In this document: positions 1 to 7,635 of the stretch, in pieces
How positions within the stretch are numbered: the stretch's first letter is position 1
Layout: each line of letters begins with the position of its first letter
From: JADLAT01 sp964348795
GTDB taxonomy: Bacteria > Pseudomonadota > Alphaproteobacteria > Micavibrionales > Micavibrionaceae
DNA: 64,000 nucleotides
Reading direction: 5' to 3'
Assembly (NCBI GenBank): GCA_964348795.1
Contig: CAYGDY010000003.1
Coordinates: forward strand, 110,991 to 174,990
Notes under the pieces: model-generated
The model's database searches: none
The model's input: the letters and a program-made list of their open reading frames with translations, nothing else
Told to the model about the DNA's origin: nothing
Translations under genes and position numbers: made by a program

Positions 1-2
1 AT

Positions 3-1463
3 AAAATCGGCTCCAAAGTCTTGTCGCTTGGTGTGGTCGATGGCCGGAACATCTGGAAAAACGATCTGTCCTTCTCTTTAGGCCTCATTGAAAGAGCGGT
101 AGCCAAACTGGGTCAGGATAACGTATTTGTGGCGGGTTCCTGCTCTCTCTTGCATACACCGGTGGATCTCAATAGCGAGACAAAGCTGGATGCAGAACTC
201 AAAGGCTGGATGGCGTATGCCACGCAAAAGCTGGACGAGATTGCCCTTTTGGCCAAAGGCGCTTCGCAGGGCCGTGATTCGATTGCTGGAGAACTCAAGG
301 CCAGCGACTCTGCGCAAGCCTCCCGCAAGGCTTCCCCGCGCATCCACAGCACAGATGTTGCGGCGCGCATGAAGGCCATTACACCGGATATGAAGGCCCG
401 TAAATCACCCTTTGCAACCCGTCAAAAGGTTCAGCATGCGGCGCTTAATCTGCCCTTGTATCCGACCACCTCGATTGGCTCTTTCCCGCAAACGGAAAAT
501 ATCCGTAAGGCACGGGCCGATTTCAAGGCCGGCAAGATCAACGAAGCGGCCTATAAAACTGCCATGCAAAACGAGATCAAACTGGTAGTGGATTACCAGC
601 ACAAGGTTGATATTGATGTCCTCGTGCATGGTGAGCCAGAGCGGAACGACATGGTTGAATATTTTGGAGAACAGCTTTCGGGCTTTGCCTTCTCCCAATA
701 TGGCTGGGTTCAATCCTATGGCTCGCGGTGTGTGAAACCACCAATTATTTTCGGTGATGTGGCGCGTCCGAACCCGATGACGGTCGAATGGTCGAAATAT
801 GCCCAATCCCAAACGCAAAAAATCATGAAGGGCATGCTCACCGGCCCGATCACAATTTTGCAGTGGTCCTTTGTCCGTGATGATCAGCCCCGCAATGATA
901 CCGCCCGCCAAATTGCGCTAGCGATTCGGGATGAGGTTTCTGACCTTGAAAAGGCGGGCATCAAGATGATCCAGATCGATGAAGCCGCCTTCCGTGAAGG
1001 GCTCCCTTTGCGCCGTGCGGACTGGAAGGAGTATCTGGACAATGCGGTGGAAAATTTCCGCATCACGTCCTGCTGTGTCGAGGACACGACGCAGATCCAC
1101 ACCCATATGTGCTACTCCGAGTTCAATGACGTGATTGATTCGATCGGCGCGATGGATGCGGATGTGATCTCGATCGAGACATCACGCTCGCAGATGGAGC
1201 TCCTGAATGCGTTCGTGAATTACAAGTATCCGAACGAGATCGGGCCTGGCGTATACGATATCCACTCCCCCCGCGTGCCCACCACGCAGGAAATGGTGGA
1301 TCTGCTGGACAAGGCCAAAAAGGTGCTGGATGAGCGTCAAATCTGGGTGAATCCGGATTGCGGCCTCAAAACCCGTGGCTGGAAGGAAGTCGAGCCGGCG
1401 CTTAAAAACATGGTCGAGGCCGCAAAACAAATGCGCGCCAAGGCTCAGGTGAAGGCGGCGTAA
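3..1463 (+). CDS. metE: Cobalamin-independent methionine synthase MetE, 3' part
   Basis: Catalytic C-terminal part of 5-methyltetrahydropteroyltriglutamate-homocysteine methyltransferase, the last step of methionine synthesis in the cytoplasm. The frame is open from base 3 and runs off the left edge. About 486 of the usual ~750 residues are visible, so the N-terminal barrel and true start are missing. The four zinc ligands can be seen: His (codon at 1104) and Cys (1110) in THMCYSEF, Glu (1176) in SIETSRS and Cys (1359) in NPDCGLKTR. Their spacing (2, 22, 61 residues) is exactly that of E. coli H641/C643/E665/C726. The linker around residues 100-140 is Ala/Lys-rich. A hairpin terminator follows, so it ends its transcript. 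Identification is secure. Confidence 0.97.
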   Translation, partial: KIGSKVLSLGVVDGRNIWKNDLSFSLGLIERAVAKLGQDNVFVAGSCSLLHTPVDLNSETKLDAELKGWMAYATQKLDEIALLAKGASQGRDSIAGELKASDSAQASRKASPRIHSTDVAARMKAITPDMKARKSPFATRQKVQHAALNLPLYPTTSIGSFPQTENIRKARADFKAGKINEAAYKTAMQNEIKLVVDYQHKVDIDVLVHGEPERNDMVEYFGEQLSGFAFSQYGWVQSYGSRCVKPPIIFGDVARPNPMTVEWSKYAQSQTQKIMKGMLTGPITILQWSFVRDDQPRNDTARQIALAIRDEVSDLEKAGIKMIQIDEAAFREGLPLRRADWKEYLDNAVENFRITSCCVEDTTQIHTHMCYSEFNDVIDSIGAMDADVISIETSRSQMELLNAFVNYKYPNEIGPGVYDIHSPRVPTTQEMVDLLDKAKKVLDERQIWVNPDCGLKTRGWKEVEPALKNMVEAAKQMRAKAQVKAA

Positions 1464-1505
1464 CATTTATTTTCATCCCCTTAAAGGGATTCAAGAATTT
1501 TCTGG

Positions 1506-1538
1506 AACCGCCGGCCCGACAGGATCGGCGGTTTTTTT
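1506..1538 (+). terminator. Rho-independent terminator of metE
   Basis: Perfect 8-bp stem AACCGCCG / CGGCGGTT (1506-1513 and 1526-1533) with a 12-nt loop, followed by a run of T. It lies 43 bases after the metE stop and has the classic intrinsic-terminator form. Confidence 0.85.
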
Positions 1539-1563
1539 GTGTGGTCATATATCCCTTTATAAA

Positions 1564-2664
1564 TCATGGAATAAAATCCTTAAACGTGTCTTCTTGCGTA
1601 TAGGCTTTCGTTTCATCAAGCACACGATGTGTGTAATGCGCTTCACTAAACTTGTGTAGATCAGTATCATAAGCCTTTTCAAAGACTATAGAGAGATTTT
1701 TCACAGGTCGTGATGTCTCACAGTACTCACTGCTGGAAGTATTACGCACGACAGGTTGCGGCTGATCAGAACCTAAGTACGTGTGTAAAGCAAGTAAAGC
1801 CGCAAGTCCAGAAGCAAACCCCACAAAACCTGTAAGAGGCTTTACTTCGTATTCTTTTACATCTGTGAAGTCTATAGCTTTAGGCAATACTGCAAAACCT
1901 GCATTACCAGAAACGAATATAGAAGCAACAACACCTGATACCCCTAACACATTATGATGAGCGGGAAATGCGCTTAGTACATCAAGCCACAGCTGAGATG
2001 CAGTGCAAGAAATCCCGCCCCATATTGCACCAGGTACGATCGTGCCACAAAAAAAACCATTCTTGAATGACATGGCATGATTTTTGAGTGATTCTTCAAA
2101 GTCTTTCCATAATGAATACTTCTGCCTCGTGATTGTGTCGTGTTGAATGGATTTTTTTTTGCATAGGTCAGAAGAGTCCATTATTTGTCTTGTTTCTCTC
2201 TCAATTTTGTGACGAATGAGATATTCTATTTTTTGATAAAAACGATCCTCCTCATCAAACGGCAATCTTTCTCGTAGCCTATTTATATTTTCGTAAAGCG
2301 GTTTTACACCGAGCCTGTACTGAGCACCCTTTTCGAAAAAATATCTTCTCATAGAACTTTGGTCTAATGGTCTTTGATAAGCCTCCGTATCATAAGATGC
2401 CTGCTCAGCGACGGACTGGCATAACCTAACAGCGAGATTTATAGCACGATCCTGTTCCATCACCTGCTCAAATAAGTCCGCAAGTTCAAAAAATGCATGA
2501 TGGAGTGATCTACTATCACAACCATTATCCAACCATTCGGCCATATTTGGATGTTCCTTTGCAAAGTGACGTGTCATACGATCTGGTTCTTGAAAGAGGA
2601 TATTTGTGATTTTGTACGCCGTACAAATTGGCTCGTTATTAAAACTCTCTTTTATATTTGCCAT
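1564..2664 (-). CDS. Unknown 366-aa protein with central hydrophobic segments
   Basis: I do not recognise this protein. The first ~190 residues are hydrophilic and helix-rich with many charged residues. Residues ~195-295 contain two or three hydrophobic stretches (around GTIVPGAIWGG, VLGVSGVVASIFVSG and LTGFVGFASGLAALLAL) that look like membrane segments, and the tail is again polar. The ATG at 2664 has a good Shine-Dalgarno, AGGAG, 8 bases upstream. It is divergent from the TrmB-like regulator gene across 129 bp. Its DNA is visibly AT-richer (about 40% GC in a 60-base line I counted) than metE and nrdB on either side, which suggests acquired DNA. Function unknown; control by the divergent regulator is an inference. 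Confidence 0.7.
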   Translation of the reverse strand: MANIKESFNNEPICTAYKITNILFQEPDRMTRHFAKEHPNMAEWLDNGCDSRSLHHAFFELADLFEQVMEQDRAINLAVRLCQSVAEQASYDTEAYQRPLDQSSMRRYFFEKGAQYRLGVKPLYENINRLRERLPFDEEDRFYQKIEYLIRHKIERETRQIMDSSDLCKKKSIQHDTITRQKYSLWKDFEESLKNHAMSFKNGFFCGTIVPGAIWGGISCTASQLWLDVLSAFPAHHNVLGVSGVVASIFVSGNAGFAVLPKAIDFTDVKEYEVKPLTGFVGFASGLAALLALHTYLGSDQPQPVVRNTSSSEYCETSRPVKNLSIVFEKAYDTDLHKFSEAHYTHRVLDETKAYTQEDTFKDFIP

Positions 2665-2735
2665 ACTTGCACTCCTGCCTTATGTTTAAAAAATCCACGA
2701 AACATTGCCATAAAATTTTAGAAATCAAAAATATC

Positions 2736-2753
2736 TGTCGGAAGTTTCTGACA
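2736..2753. promoter_or_regulatory. Imperfect palindrome between divergent genes, candidate operator
   Basis: TGTCGGAAGTTTCTGACA, an 18-bp inverted repeat with 14 of 18 symmetrical positions (TGTC.GAA..TTC.GACA). It lies in the 129-bp region shared by the unknown membrane protein and the TrmB-like regulator, about 40 bases before the regulator start. It could be the autoregulatory operator; this is inference from position and symmetry only. Confidence 0.4.
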
Positions 2754-2793
2754 CTTTGTGATATAGTGCCAAAAACCTAGTATAAGAGGCATC

Positions 2794-3612
2794 ATGCAAG
2801 AAATATTCGATACACTGGGGTTTAAGGAGGAAGAGGTTAAGGTTTATCTGGCATTGCTGAAAAATGGCTCTGCCAGTGCCAGCGATATTGCAAAAAAGGT
2901 CGCGCGTCCCCGCCCAACAGTTTACACGTATCTTGAAAGTCTGATCCAAGGGGGGTTAGTTAGCAAATCTCTGCGTAATGGCGTAAAGATCTTTGTCCCA
3001 GAACCCACAGAACGACTCCGATTTTTATACGACCGTAAAATAGAAGACCTCAAGCATAAGAAAAAACGACTTGAAACAGTCATCCCCGAGCTCGAAAAAC
3101 ACATCGGACTGAATTTAGCGCGTCCTCGTCTTCAATTTTTCGAAGGTCGCCATGAGGTTGAAAATGCGCATATGGATATGCTCTCCTATTCCAATATGGA
3201 GGTTCGCGTTTTTTGGTCGCATCAAGCGGCTCTCAACGCCATATCCGAGGAATTTTTTTGGTATTACAACAAAGAACGTATCAAAAAAAACTTATTCGTG
3301 AAAGGAATCTGGTCGCCCACACAAATCATCAATACAAAACGTTATCCCTTCATGAGCGTAGGCAAAGAAATGAAACGGGAAGTGCGTATTGCACCAGAAA
3401 CGCTGTCTTTTTCTATGAGTTGCCGGATCTATGCCAATAAAGTGCTCTATTTTTCTTCAAACATCGAACAGTTTTGTTTTATCCTCGAAAGTGCAGAGTT
3501 TTCTGAAACTATAGCAAGTCAACATGAAACAATTTGGGACATTTCAACGCCTCATGAAGCCACAAAAATCTCTGAGTCCAAGCCGTTTTTGGATGATCTT
3601 GATAAAAAGTAA
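2794..3612 (+). CDS. TrmB-like winged-helix transcriptional regulator
   Basis: 272 residues. Residues 1-75 form a winged helix of the TrmB/MarR type: LGFKEEEVKVYLALLKNGSASASDIAK, then a recognition helix in RPRPTVYTYLESL and the wing GGLVSKSLRNG. Residues ~80-110 are a charged helix (KIEDLKHKKKRLETVIPELEKH) typical of the dimerising coiled coil of this family. The C-terminal ~160 residues resemble the effector part, opening with RLQFFEGRHEVENA. Start supported by AAGAGG 4 bases before the ATG. TrmB-like proteins of this build are, from general knowledge, common in archaea and Patescibacteria and unusual in alphaproteobacteria. Ligand and targets are unknown; the divergent neighbour is the obvious candidate target. 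Confidence 0.82.
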   Translation: MQEIFDTLGFKEEEVKVYLALLKNGSASASDIAKKVARPRPTVYTYLESLIQGGLVSKSLRNGVKIFVPEPTERLRFLYDRKIEDLKHKKKRLETVIPELEKHIGLNLARPRLQFFEGRHEVENAHMDMLSYSNMEVRVFWSHQAALNAISEEFFWYYNKERIKKNLFVKGIWSPTQIINTKRYPFMSVGKEMKREVRIAPETLSFSMSCRIYANKVLYFSSNIEQFCFILESAEFSETIASQHETIWDISTPHEATKISESKPFLDDLDKK

Positions 3613-3671
3613 GGGGCTGGTAAATAGAGATTTATTGGCCTGTTTTTTTTGTGTATGACTTTGCATCCAAG

Positions 3672-3686
3672 AGAGAATCATTCTAA
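3672..3686. promoter_or_regulatory. Fur-box-like palindrome upstream of nrdB
   Basis: AGAGAATCATTCTAA shares the perfect core AGAATCATTCT with the three boxes at 58645-58760 and the 7-1-7 layout of a Fur site. It is 20 bases upstream of a possible -10 (TATTAT, 3707-3712), so it would overlap the -35 of the nrdB promoter. Iron control of the iron-dependent R2 subunit is plausible but inferred. Confidence 0.4.
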
Positions 3687-3743
3687 ACAAGTCCTGTGAA
3701 ATAGCCTATTATTGTGTTCCATAATTCAAGGAGTCTTCTGCGC

Positions 3744-4784
3744 ATGTCTTACAAACCCGCCATCAGTGATCTGGAAAAAACAAATTCGCCTTTGCTCAAA
3801 GAACGTCATGTCTACAAACCGTTTCTGTACCCATGGTGCTATGAAGCGTGGTTAACCCAGCAACGCATTCACTGGCTCCCTGAGGAAGTGCCGATGGCCG
3901 AGGATATCCGCGACTGGAAAAAATCCCTGACGCCGGCGGAGAAAAACCTCCTGACCCAGATTTTTCGCTTTTTTACGCAAGCCGATGTCGAAGTCAATAA
4001 CTGCTACATGAAGCACTACGCGCAAGTGTTCGGGCCGGTTGAGGTACAGATGATGCTCTCGGCCTTTTCCAACATTGAAACGGTGCATATCGCGGCCTAT
4101 TCCCACTTGCTCGATACACTTGGCATGCCGGAGATCGAATATCAGGCCTTCATGAAATACAAGGAAATGAAGGACAAATACGATTACATGCAAACGGCTA
4201 ACATGTCGTCCCGCAGAGATATCGCCAAAACGATTGCGCTGTTTTCCGGCTTTACGGAAGGGCTTCAGCTTTTCGCCTCTTTTGCGATTTTGATGAATTT
4301 CCCGCGCTTTAATAAAATGAAAGGCATGGGCCAGATTATTACATGGTCGGTGCGCGATGAAACGCTTCATTGCCTATCGATGATCAAGCTCTTTAACGCT
4401 TTTATTCAGGAAAATCAGGATATCTGGACGCCGGATCTTAAAGAAGAAATCACGGAATCATGCAAGCAGATTATCGGCTATGAGGATGCTTTTATTGATC
4501 TGGCCTTTGAAATGGGCGGGATCGAAGGGCTTACCCCTGCGGAGGTCAAACAATATATTCGCTATATCGGGGATCGTAGATTACAACAGCTTAACCTAGA
4601 GTCTGTGTTTGGTACGGATAAAAACCCCCTGCCGTGGATGGATGAAATGCTCAACGGGGCTGAGCACACGAACTTCTTTGAAAACCGCGCCACGGAATAT
4701 TCTAAAGCCTCAACCCAAGGCTCTTGGGAGGCCGTGTTTGAAGAAGGCGCGTTTGGCGGCAATTACGGCAAGAAAAGAGCGTAA
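3744..4784 (+). CDS. nrdB: Ribonucleoside-diphosphate reductase class Ia, beta (R2) subunit
   Basis: R2 houses the di-iron/tyrosyl-radical cofactor that starts reduction of ribonucleotides to deoxyribonucleotides in the partner NrdA. All metal ligands are visible: Asp in QADVEV, then Glu and His in NIETVH, Glu in FTEGLQLF, and Glu/His in RDETLHC. The radical Tyr is present four residues after the first His (ETVHIAAY). The Asp-Glu spacing of 31 matches E. coli D84-E115. I start at the ATG at 3744 (MSYKPAIS; 346 aa) because AAGGAG lies 10 bases upstream; an earlier in-frame codon at 3714 lacks this. nrdA is not in the neighbourhood. A Fur-like palindrome lies in its promoter region. Confidence 0.96.
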   Translation: MSYKPAISDLEKTNSPLLKERHVYKPFLYPWCYEAWLTQQRIHWLPEEVPMAEDIRDWKKSLTPAEKNLLTQIFRFFTQADVEVNNCYMKHYAQVFGPVEVQMMLSAFSNIETVHIAAYSHLLDTLGMPEIEYQAFMKYKEMKDKYDYMQTANMSSRRDIAKTIALFSGFTEGLQLFASFAILMNFPRFNKMKGMGQIITWSVRDETLHCLSMIKLFNAFIQENQDIWTPDLKEEITESCKQIIGYEDAFIDLAFEMGGIEGLTPAEVKQYIRYIGDRRLQQLNLESVFGTDKNPLPWMDEMLNGAEHTNFFENRATEYSKASTQGSWEAVFEEGAFGGNYGKKRA

Positions 4785-4795
4785 AAAAATGCCCG

Positions 4796-5146
4796 TCAGC
4801 CCTTTGGGAGGCGGGAGGCTTTTTCATCGTGGCCGGATACGCCCATCCGCGATTCCAGTATCGCCAGTACATCTTTAGGCGCTATATCATGGTGGGCCAG
4901 CAGGACCAGCCAGTGAAAGAGCAAATCGGCACTTTCCTGCCGAAACGCTTCGCGGGTCTTGCTGTTTTCAGGCTCTTGATCCAGCTTCAGTGCTTCATCA
5001 ATTAACTCTTGGGCTTCTTCCAGAATTTTTTCTGCAATATGCAGTGTGCCCTTACTATACAGGCTTGCAACATAGGATTTTGTGCCATCCGCAGATTTTC
5101 GCGCCAGCAAAACCTCATGGAGCTTTTGTAAAACATCACCTTGCAT
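4796..5146 (-). CDS. hisE: Phosphoribosyl-ATP pyrophosphatase HisE
   Basis: Removes pyrophosphate from phosphoribosyl-ATP, the second step of histidine synthesis. 116 residues, the usual length of stand-alone HisE. The MazG-like helical fold shows the conserved acidic helices KILEEAQELIDEAL and RQESADLLFHWLVLL. Last gene of the hisA-hisF-hisE operon, two bases after hisF. No hisI domain is fused, so the cyclohydrolase must be encoded elsewhere. It converges on nrdB with only 11 bases between the stops. Confidence 0.95.
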   Translation of the reverse strand: MQGDVLQKLHEVLLARKSADGTKSYVASLYSKGTLHIAEKILEEAQELIDEALKLDQEPENSKTREAFRQESADLLFHWLVLLAHHDIAPKDVLAILESRMGVSGHDEKASRLPKG

Positions 5147-5148
5147 GG

Positions 5149-5916
5149 TTATATCCTGACCGGAATGCCGGCATCTTGCATGGCACGTTTGGCTTGAGCG
5201 ATGGTATAGGTTCCAAAATGAAAGATCGAGGCCGCCAGAACCGCCGAGGCATGGCCTTGCGTAACCCCTTCGACCAGATGTTGTAATGTGCCGACCCCGC
5301 CCGAAGCAATCACGGGGACAGGCACGGCATCGGCCACTGCGCGGGTCAGAGGCAAATTAAAACCCTGCTTTGTGCCGTCCCGATCCATAGAGGTCAACAA
5401 AATTTCTCCCGCGCCATATTCCGCCATTTTGACGGCCCATGCCACGGCGTCAATCCCTGTGCCTTTACGCCCACCATGGGTGAAGATTTCCCAGCCTTCC
5501 GAACCATCTTCCTTGGCTTTGGCATCAAGCGCCACCACAATACACTGACTGCCACATTTTTCAGACGCCTCGCGCATAAATTCTGGCCGAAACACGGCGG
5601 CCGAATTAATGGAAACCTTATCCGCACCGGCCTCCAGCAACGCGCGAATATCCTTCATTTCCCGCACACCCCCACCCACAGTCATAGGCATAAAGACCGT
5701 ATCGGCCACATGGCGCACCATATCCAGCGTGGTCCCGCGATCATCCGATGTGGCGGTAATATCCAAAAAACAAATCTCGTCTGCGCCCTGCGCTTCATAG
5801 GCTTTGGCCTGTTCCACAGGATCACCCGCATCGATCAAATCCAGAAAATTTACGCCCTTGACCACGCGGCCATTATTCACATCCAGACACGGAATGATAC
5901 GGGTTTTGAGCGTCAT
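5149..5916 (-). CDS. hisF: Imidazole glycerol phosphate synthase subunit HisF
   Basis: Cyclase subunit of the HisHF complex: uses ammonia from HisH to turn PRFAR into imidazole glycerol phosphate and AICAR. 255 residues forming a (beta/alpha)8 barrel. The catalytic Asp is in IIPCLDVNNGRVVKG; phosphate-binding loops are seen at VGGGVRE and ASGGVGT, and the second catalytic Asp in VVALDAK. The start ATG immediately follows the hisA stop, and hisE follows after two bases. The partner gene hisH, normally beside hisA, is not in this cluster. Confidence 0.97.
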   Translation of the reverse strand: MTLKTRIIPCLDVNNGRVVKGVNFLDLIDAGDPVEQAKAYEAQGADEICFLDITATSDDRGTTLDMVRHVADTVFMPMTVGGGVREMKDIRALLEAGADKVSINSAAVFRPEFMREASEKCGSQCIVVALDAKAKEDGSEGWEIFTHGGRKGTGIDAVAWAVKMAEYGAGEILLTSMDRDGTKQGFNLPLTRAVADAVPVPVIASGGVGTLQHLVEGVTQGHASAVLAASIFHFGTYTIAQAKRAMQDAGIPVRI

Positions 5917-6651
5917 TTACGCGCCCTCATTGGCCAGCGCCAACGCTTCAAGCGGGTCGATGCTTTTATCGTAGAAGGCTCTGCCCACAATCACACCGTT
6001 CAGACCATGGGTTTTGACGGCATCCCTGACCATCCTCAAATCCTTCAATGTTCCAACCCCTCCCGACGCAATCACGGGGATAGAGCACACGTCTGCGAGC
6101 GCCTTTGTGGCCTCTATATTCACGCCCCTGCCTGTGCCATCCCGATCAATATCGGTATAGATGATCGCAGACACACCGGCATCCTCGAAATACCGCGCCA
6201 AATCGAGCGCCTGCATGTTCGAGGAATCCACCCAGCCCTCGACCATCACGACCCCGTCCAGCGCGTCAATGCCTACAGCAATCTGGCCCGGAAAATCGCG
6301 GCAGGCCTGTTTGACCAATTCCGGATCACGCACCGCGACCGTACCCAGAATGACACGACTGATGCCTTCTTCGACCCAGTGCCTGATCTGGGCATGCGTG
6401 CGTATGCCTCCACCCAGTTGTACAGGGACATCCACCGCCTTCAATATGTTTCTCACAGCACGATGATTTTCCGGCAGACCATGAACCGCCCCATCAAGAT
6501 CCACCACATGAATCCATGAAAAACCGGAACGTACCCACGTTTGCGCCTGCGCGGACGGGTCATCGTTATAGACGGTATCCTGCGCCATATCGCCCTTGTA
6601 CAAGCGCACGCACTGCCCGTTTTTCAAATCGATCGCAGGGTAAAGTATCAT
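5917..6651 (-). CDS. hisA: Phosphoribosylformimino-AICAR-phosphate isomerase HisA
   Basis: Isomerises ProFAR to PRFAR, the substrate of HisF. 244 residues, a (beta/alpha)8 barrel related to HisF. It opens with LYPAIDLKNGQCVRLYKGD carrying the catalytic Asp; the second half-barrel has VIIYTDIDRDGTGRGVN with the second Asp, and phosphate loops at QLGGGIRT and ASGGVGT. First gene of the operon. No Shine-Dalgarno is visible before the ATG, and a good promoter (6660-6688) places the predicted transcription start only a few bases upstream, so the message may be leaderless. Confidence 0.97.
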   Translation of the reverse strand: MILYPAIDLKNGQCVRLYKGDMAQDTVYNDDPSAQAQTWVRSGFSWIHVVDLDGAVHGLPENHRAVRNILKAVDVPVQLGGGIRTHAQIRHWVEEGISRVILGTVAVRDPELVKQACRDFPGQIAVGIDALDGVVMVEGWVDSSNMQALDLARYFEDAGVSAIIYTDIDRDGTGRGVNIEATKALADVCSIPVIASGGVGTLKDLRMVRDAVKTHGLNGVIVGRAFYDKSIDPLEALALANEGA

Positions 6652-6659
6652 AGCAGGCA

Positions 6660-6688
6660 GATATAAAGAAGCTGGTATATAAACGCAA
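6660..6688 (-). promoter_or_regulatory. Candidate promoter of hisA-hisF-hisE
   Basis: Read on the minus strand: -35 TTGCGT (6683-6688), 17-bp spacer, -10 TATATC (6660-6665). The expected start point would be around 6653, next to the hisA ATG at 6651. Sequence match only. Confidence 0.5.
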
Positions 6689-6722
6689 GACCGTGATCCA
6701 TTTTTTTCATATGTTCCATTAT

Positions 6723-6763
6723 TTTGTGCACTGCACGTCTACTTTTTGTATTCCGTGCACAAA
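6723..6763. repeat. Perfect 9-bp inverted repeat between hisA and a small gene
   Basis: TTTGTGCAC (6723-6731) and GTGCACAAA (6755-6763), perfectly complementary, 23 bases apart. Each half contains the palindrome GTGCAC. It lies in the divergent region between hisA and the 61-residue open frame at 6824 and could be a pair of regulator sites or a hairpin. Confidence 0.5.
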
Positions 6764-6823
6764 CAAGGTACACTCTTCCGAACTAAGCGTTTTAATCTGA
6801 ATGGACGATAGACGGAGGCAGTG

Positions 6824-7009
6824 ATGAGTGCGTGTACGACAGCATCCGGCGGGGTTTTTTTTATACCTCAAACGGTTTCCCGCAAAAAACAGTCTGTCTC
6901 TTACGCAGATTTTATTGCGGAAGAAAACCTCTCGCAAGAGTGTTTTGTCTTTGGAAAGCGCAAACCTCTCCTCTTGCCCGAGGAAGAGCTGGAAAGTAAA
7001 ACCGCCTGA
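6824..7009 (+). CDS. Small unknown protein, 61 aa
   Basis: Not recognised. ATG at 6824 is preceded by GGAGG with 5-base spacing, the best ribosome binding site in this stretch, which is my main reason to list it. The product begins MSACTTASGGVFFIPQTVSRKK and ends in an acidic tail (LLLPEEELESKTA). No signal peptide, membrane segment or known motif. It sits alone on the plus strand between the divergent his operon and ppa, 79 bases before ppa. May be a real small protein or chance. Confidence 0.4.
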   Translation: MSACTTASGGVFFIPQTVSRKKQSVSYADFIAEENLSQECFVFGKRKPLLLPEEELESKTA

Positions 7010-7088
7010 TTTTTTCAAGAGCCTTGATCTTTTTGATAAGCCCCATTAAGAAGAGGCTATTCTTTTTACAAGCAGAAACGAGGCAAAC

Positions 7089-7625
7089 ATGGATCTTACA
7101 AAAATCACAACCGGAAAAGCTGTTCCTGACGAAGTCAATGTCCTGATCGAAAATCCGATGGGCGGCGCGCCTGTGAAATACGAACTCGACAAGGAAAGCG
7201 GTATCATGTTTGTCGATCGTTTTTTGCATACCGCTATGTTTTACCCGGGCAATTACGGTTTTATTCCACACACACTGTCCGGTGATGGAGATCCGGTCGA
7301 TGTGCTGGTCGTGGGACGCTTGCCGGTCATGCCAGGCTGTGTCATGCGGGTGCGGCCTGTCGGGGTCATGCTCATGGAGGACGAGGCGGGAGTGGATGAA
7401 AAAATCATCGGTGTGCCTGTCACAAAACTGCATCCCTATCATGCCCATATTGAAAACTATACCGATCTGCCCGAGATCGAACGCGAAGTCATCGAGCATT
7501 TCTTCGAGCATTACAAGGATCTGGAAAAAGGGAAGTGGGTTAAAACCCAGCGCTGGGGCGATGCCAAGGAAGCCAAGGCCTTGATTTTAGAAGGCGTGGC
7601 ACGAGCCAAGACAGAAAAGAAATAG
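7089..7625 (+). CDS. ppa: Inorganic pyrophosphatase
   Basis: Family I soluble pyrophosphatase; hydrolyses pyrophosphate from biosynthesis and so pulls those reactions forward. 178 residues, the normal bacterial size. The family signature DGDPVDVLV with the magnesium-binding aspartates is at residues ~66-74. Other active-site positions are seen in KYELDKESG, RFLHTAMFYPGNYGFIP and KDLEKGKWVK. Single gene, convergent with thiG, with 10 bases between stops. Confidence 0.97.
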   Translation: MDLTKITTGKAVPDEVNVLIENPMGGAPVKYELDKESGIMFVDRFLHTAMFYPGNYGFIPHTLSGDGDPVDVLVVGRLPVMPGCVMRVRPVGVMLMEDEAGVDEKIIGVPVTKLHPYHAHIENYTDLPEIEREVIEHFFEHYKDLEKGKWVKTQRWGDAKEAKALILEGVARAKTEKK

Positions 7626-7635
7626 ACCTCTCTTT

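Noticed and set aside
5476..6519. 347-residue plus-strand open frame opposite hisF/hisA
   Set aside because: Shadow of two secure his genes; composition rich in His/Arg, no family resemblance.
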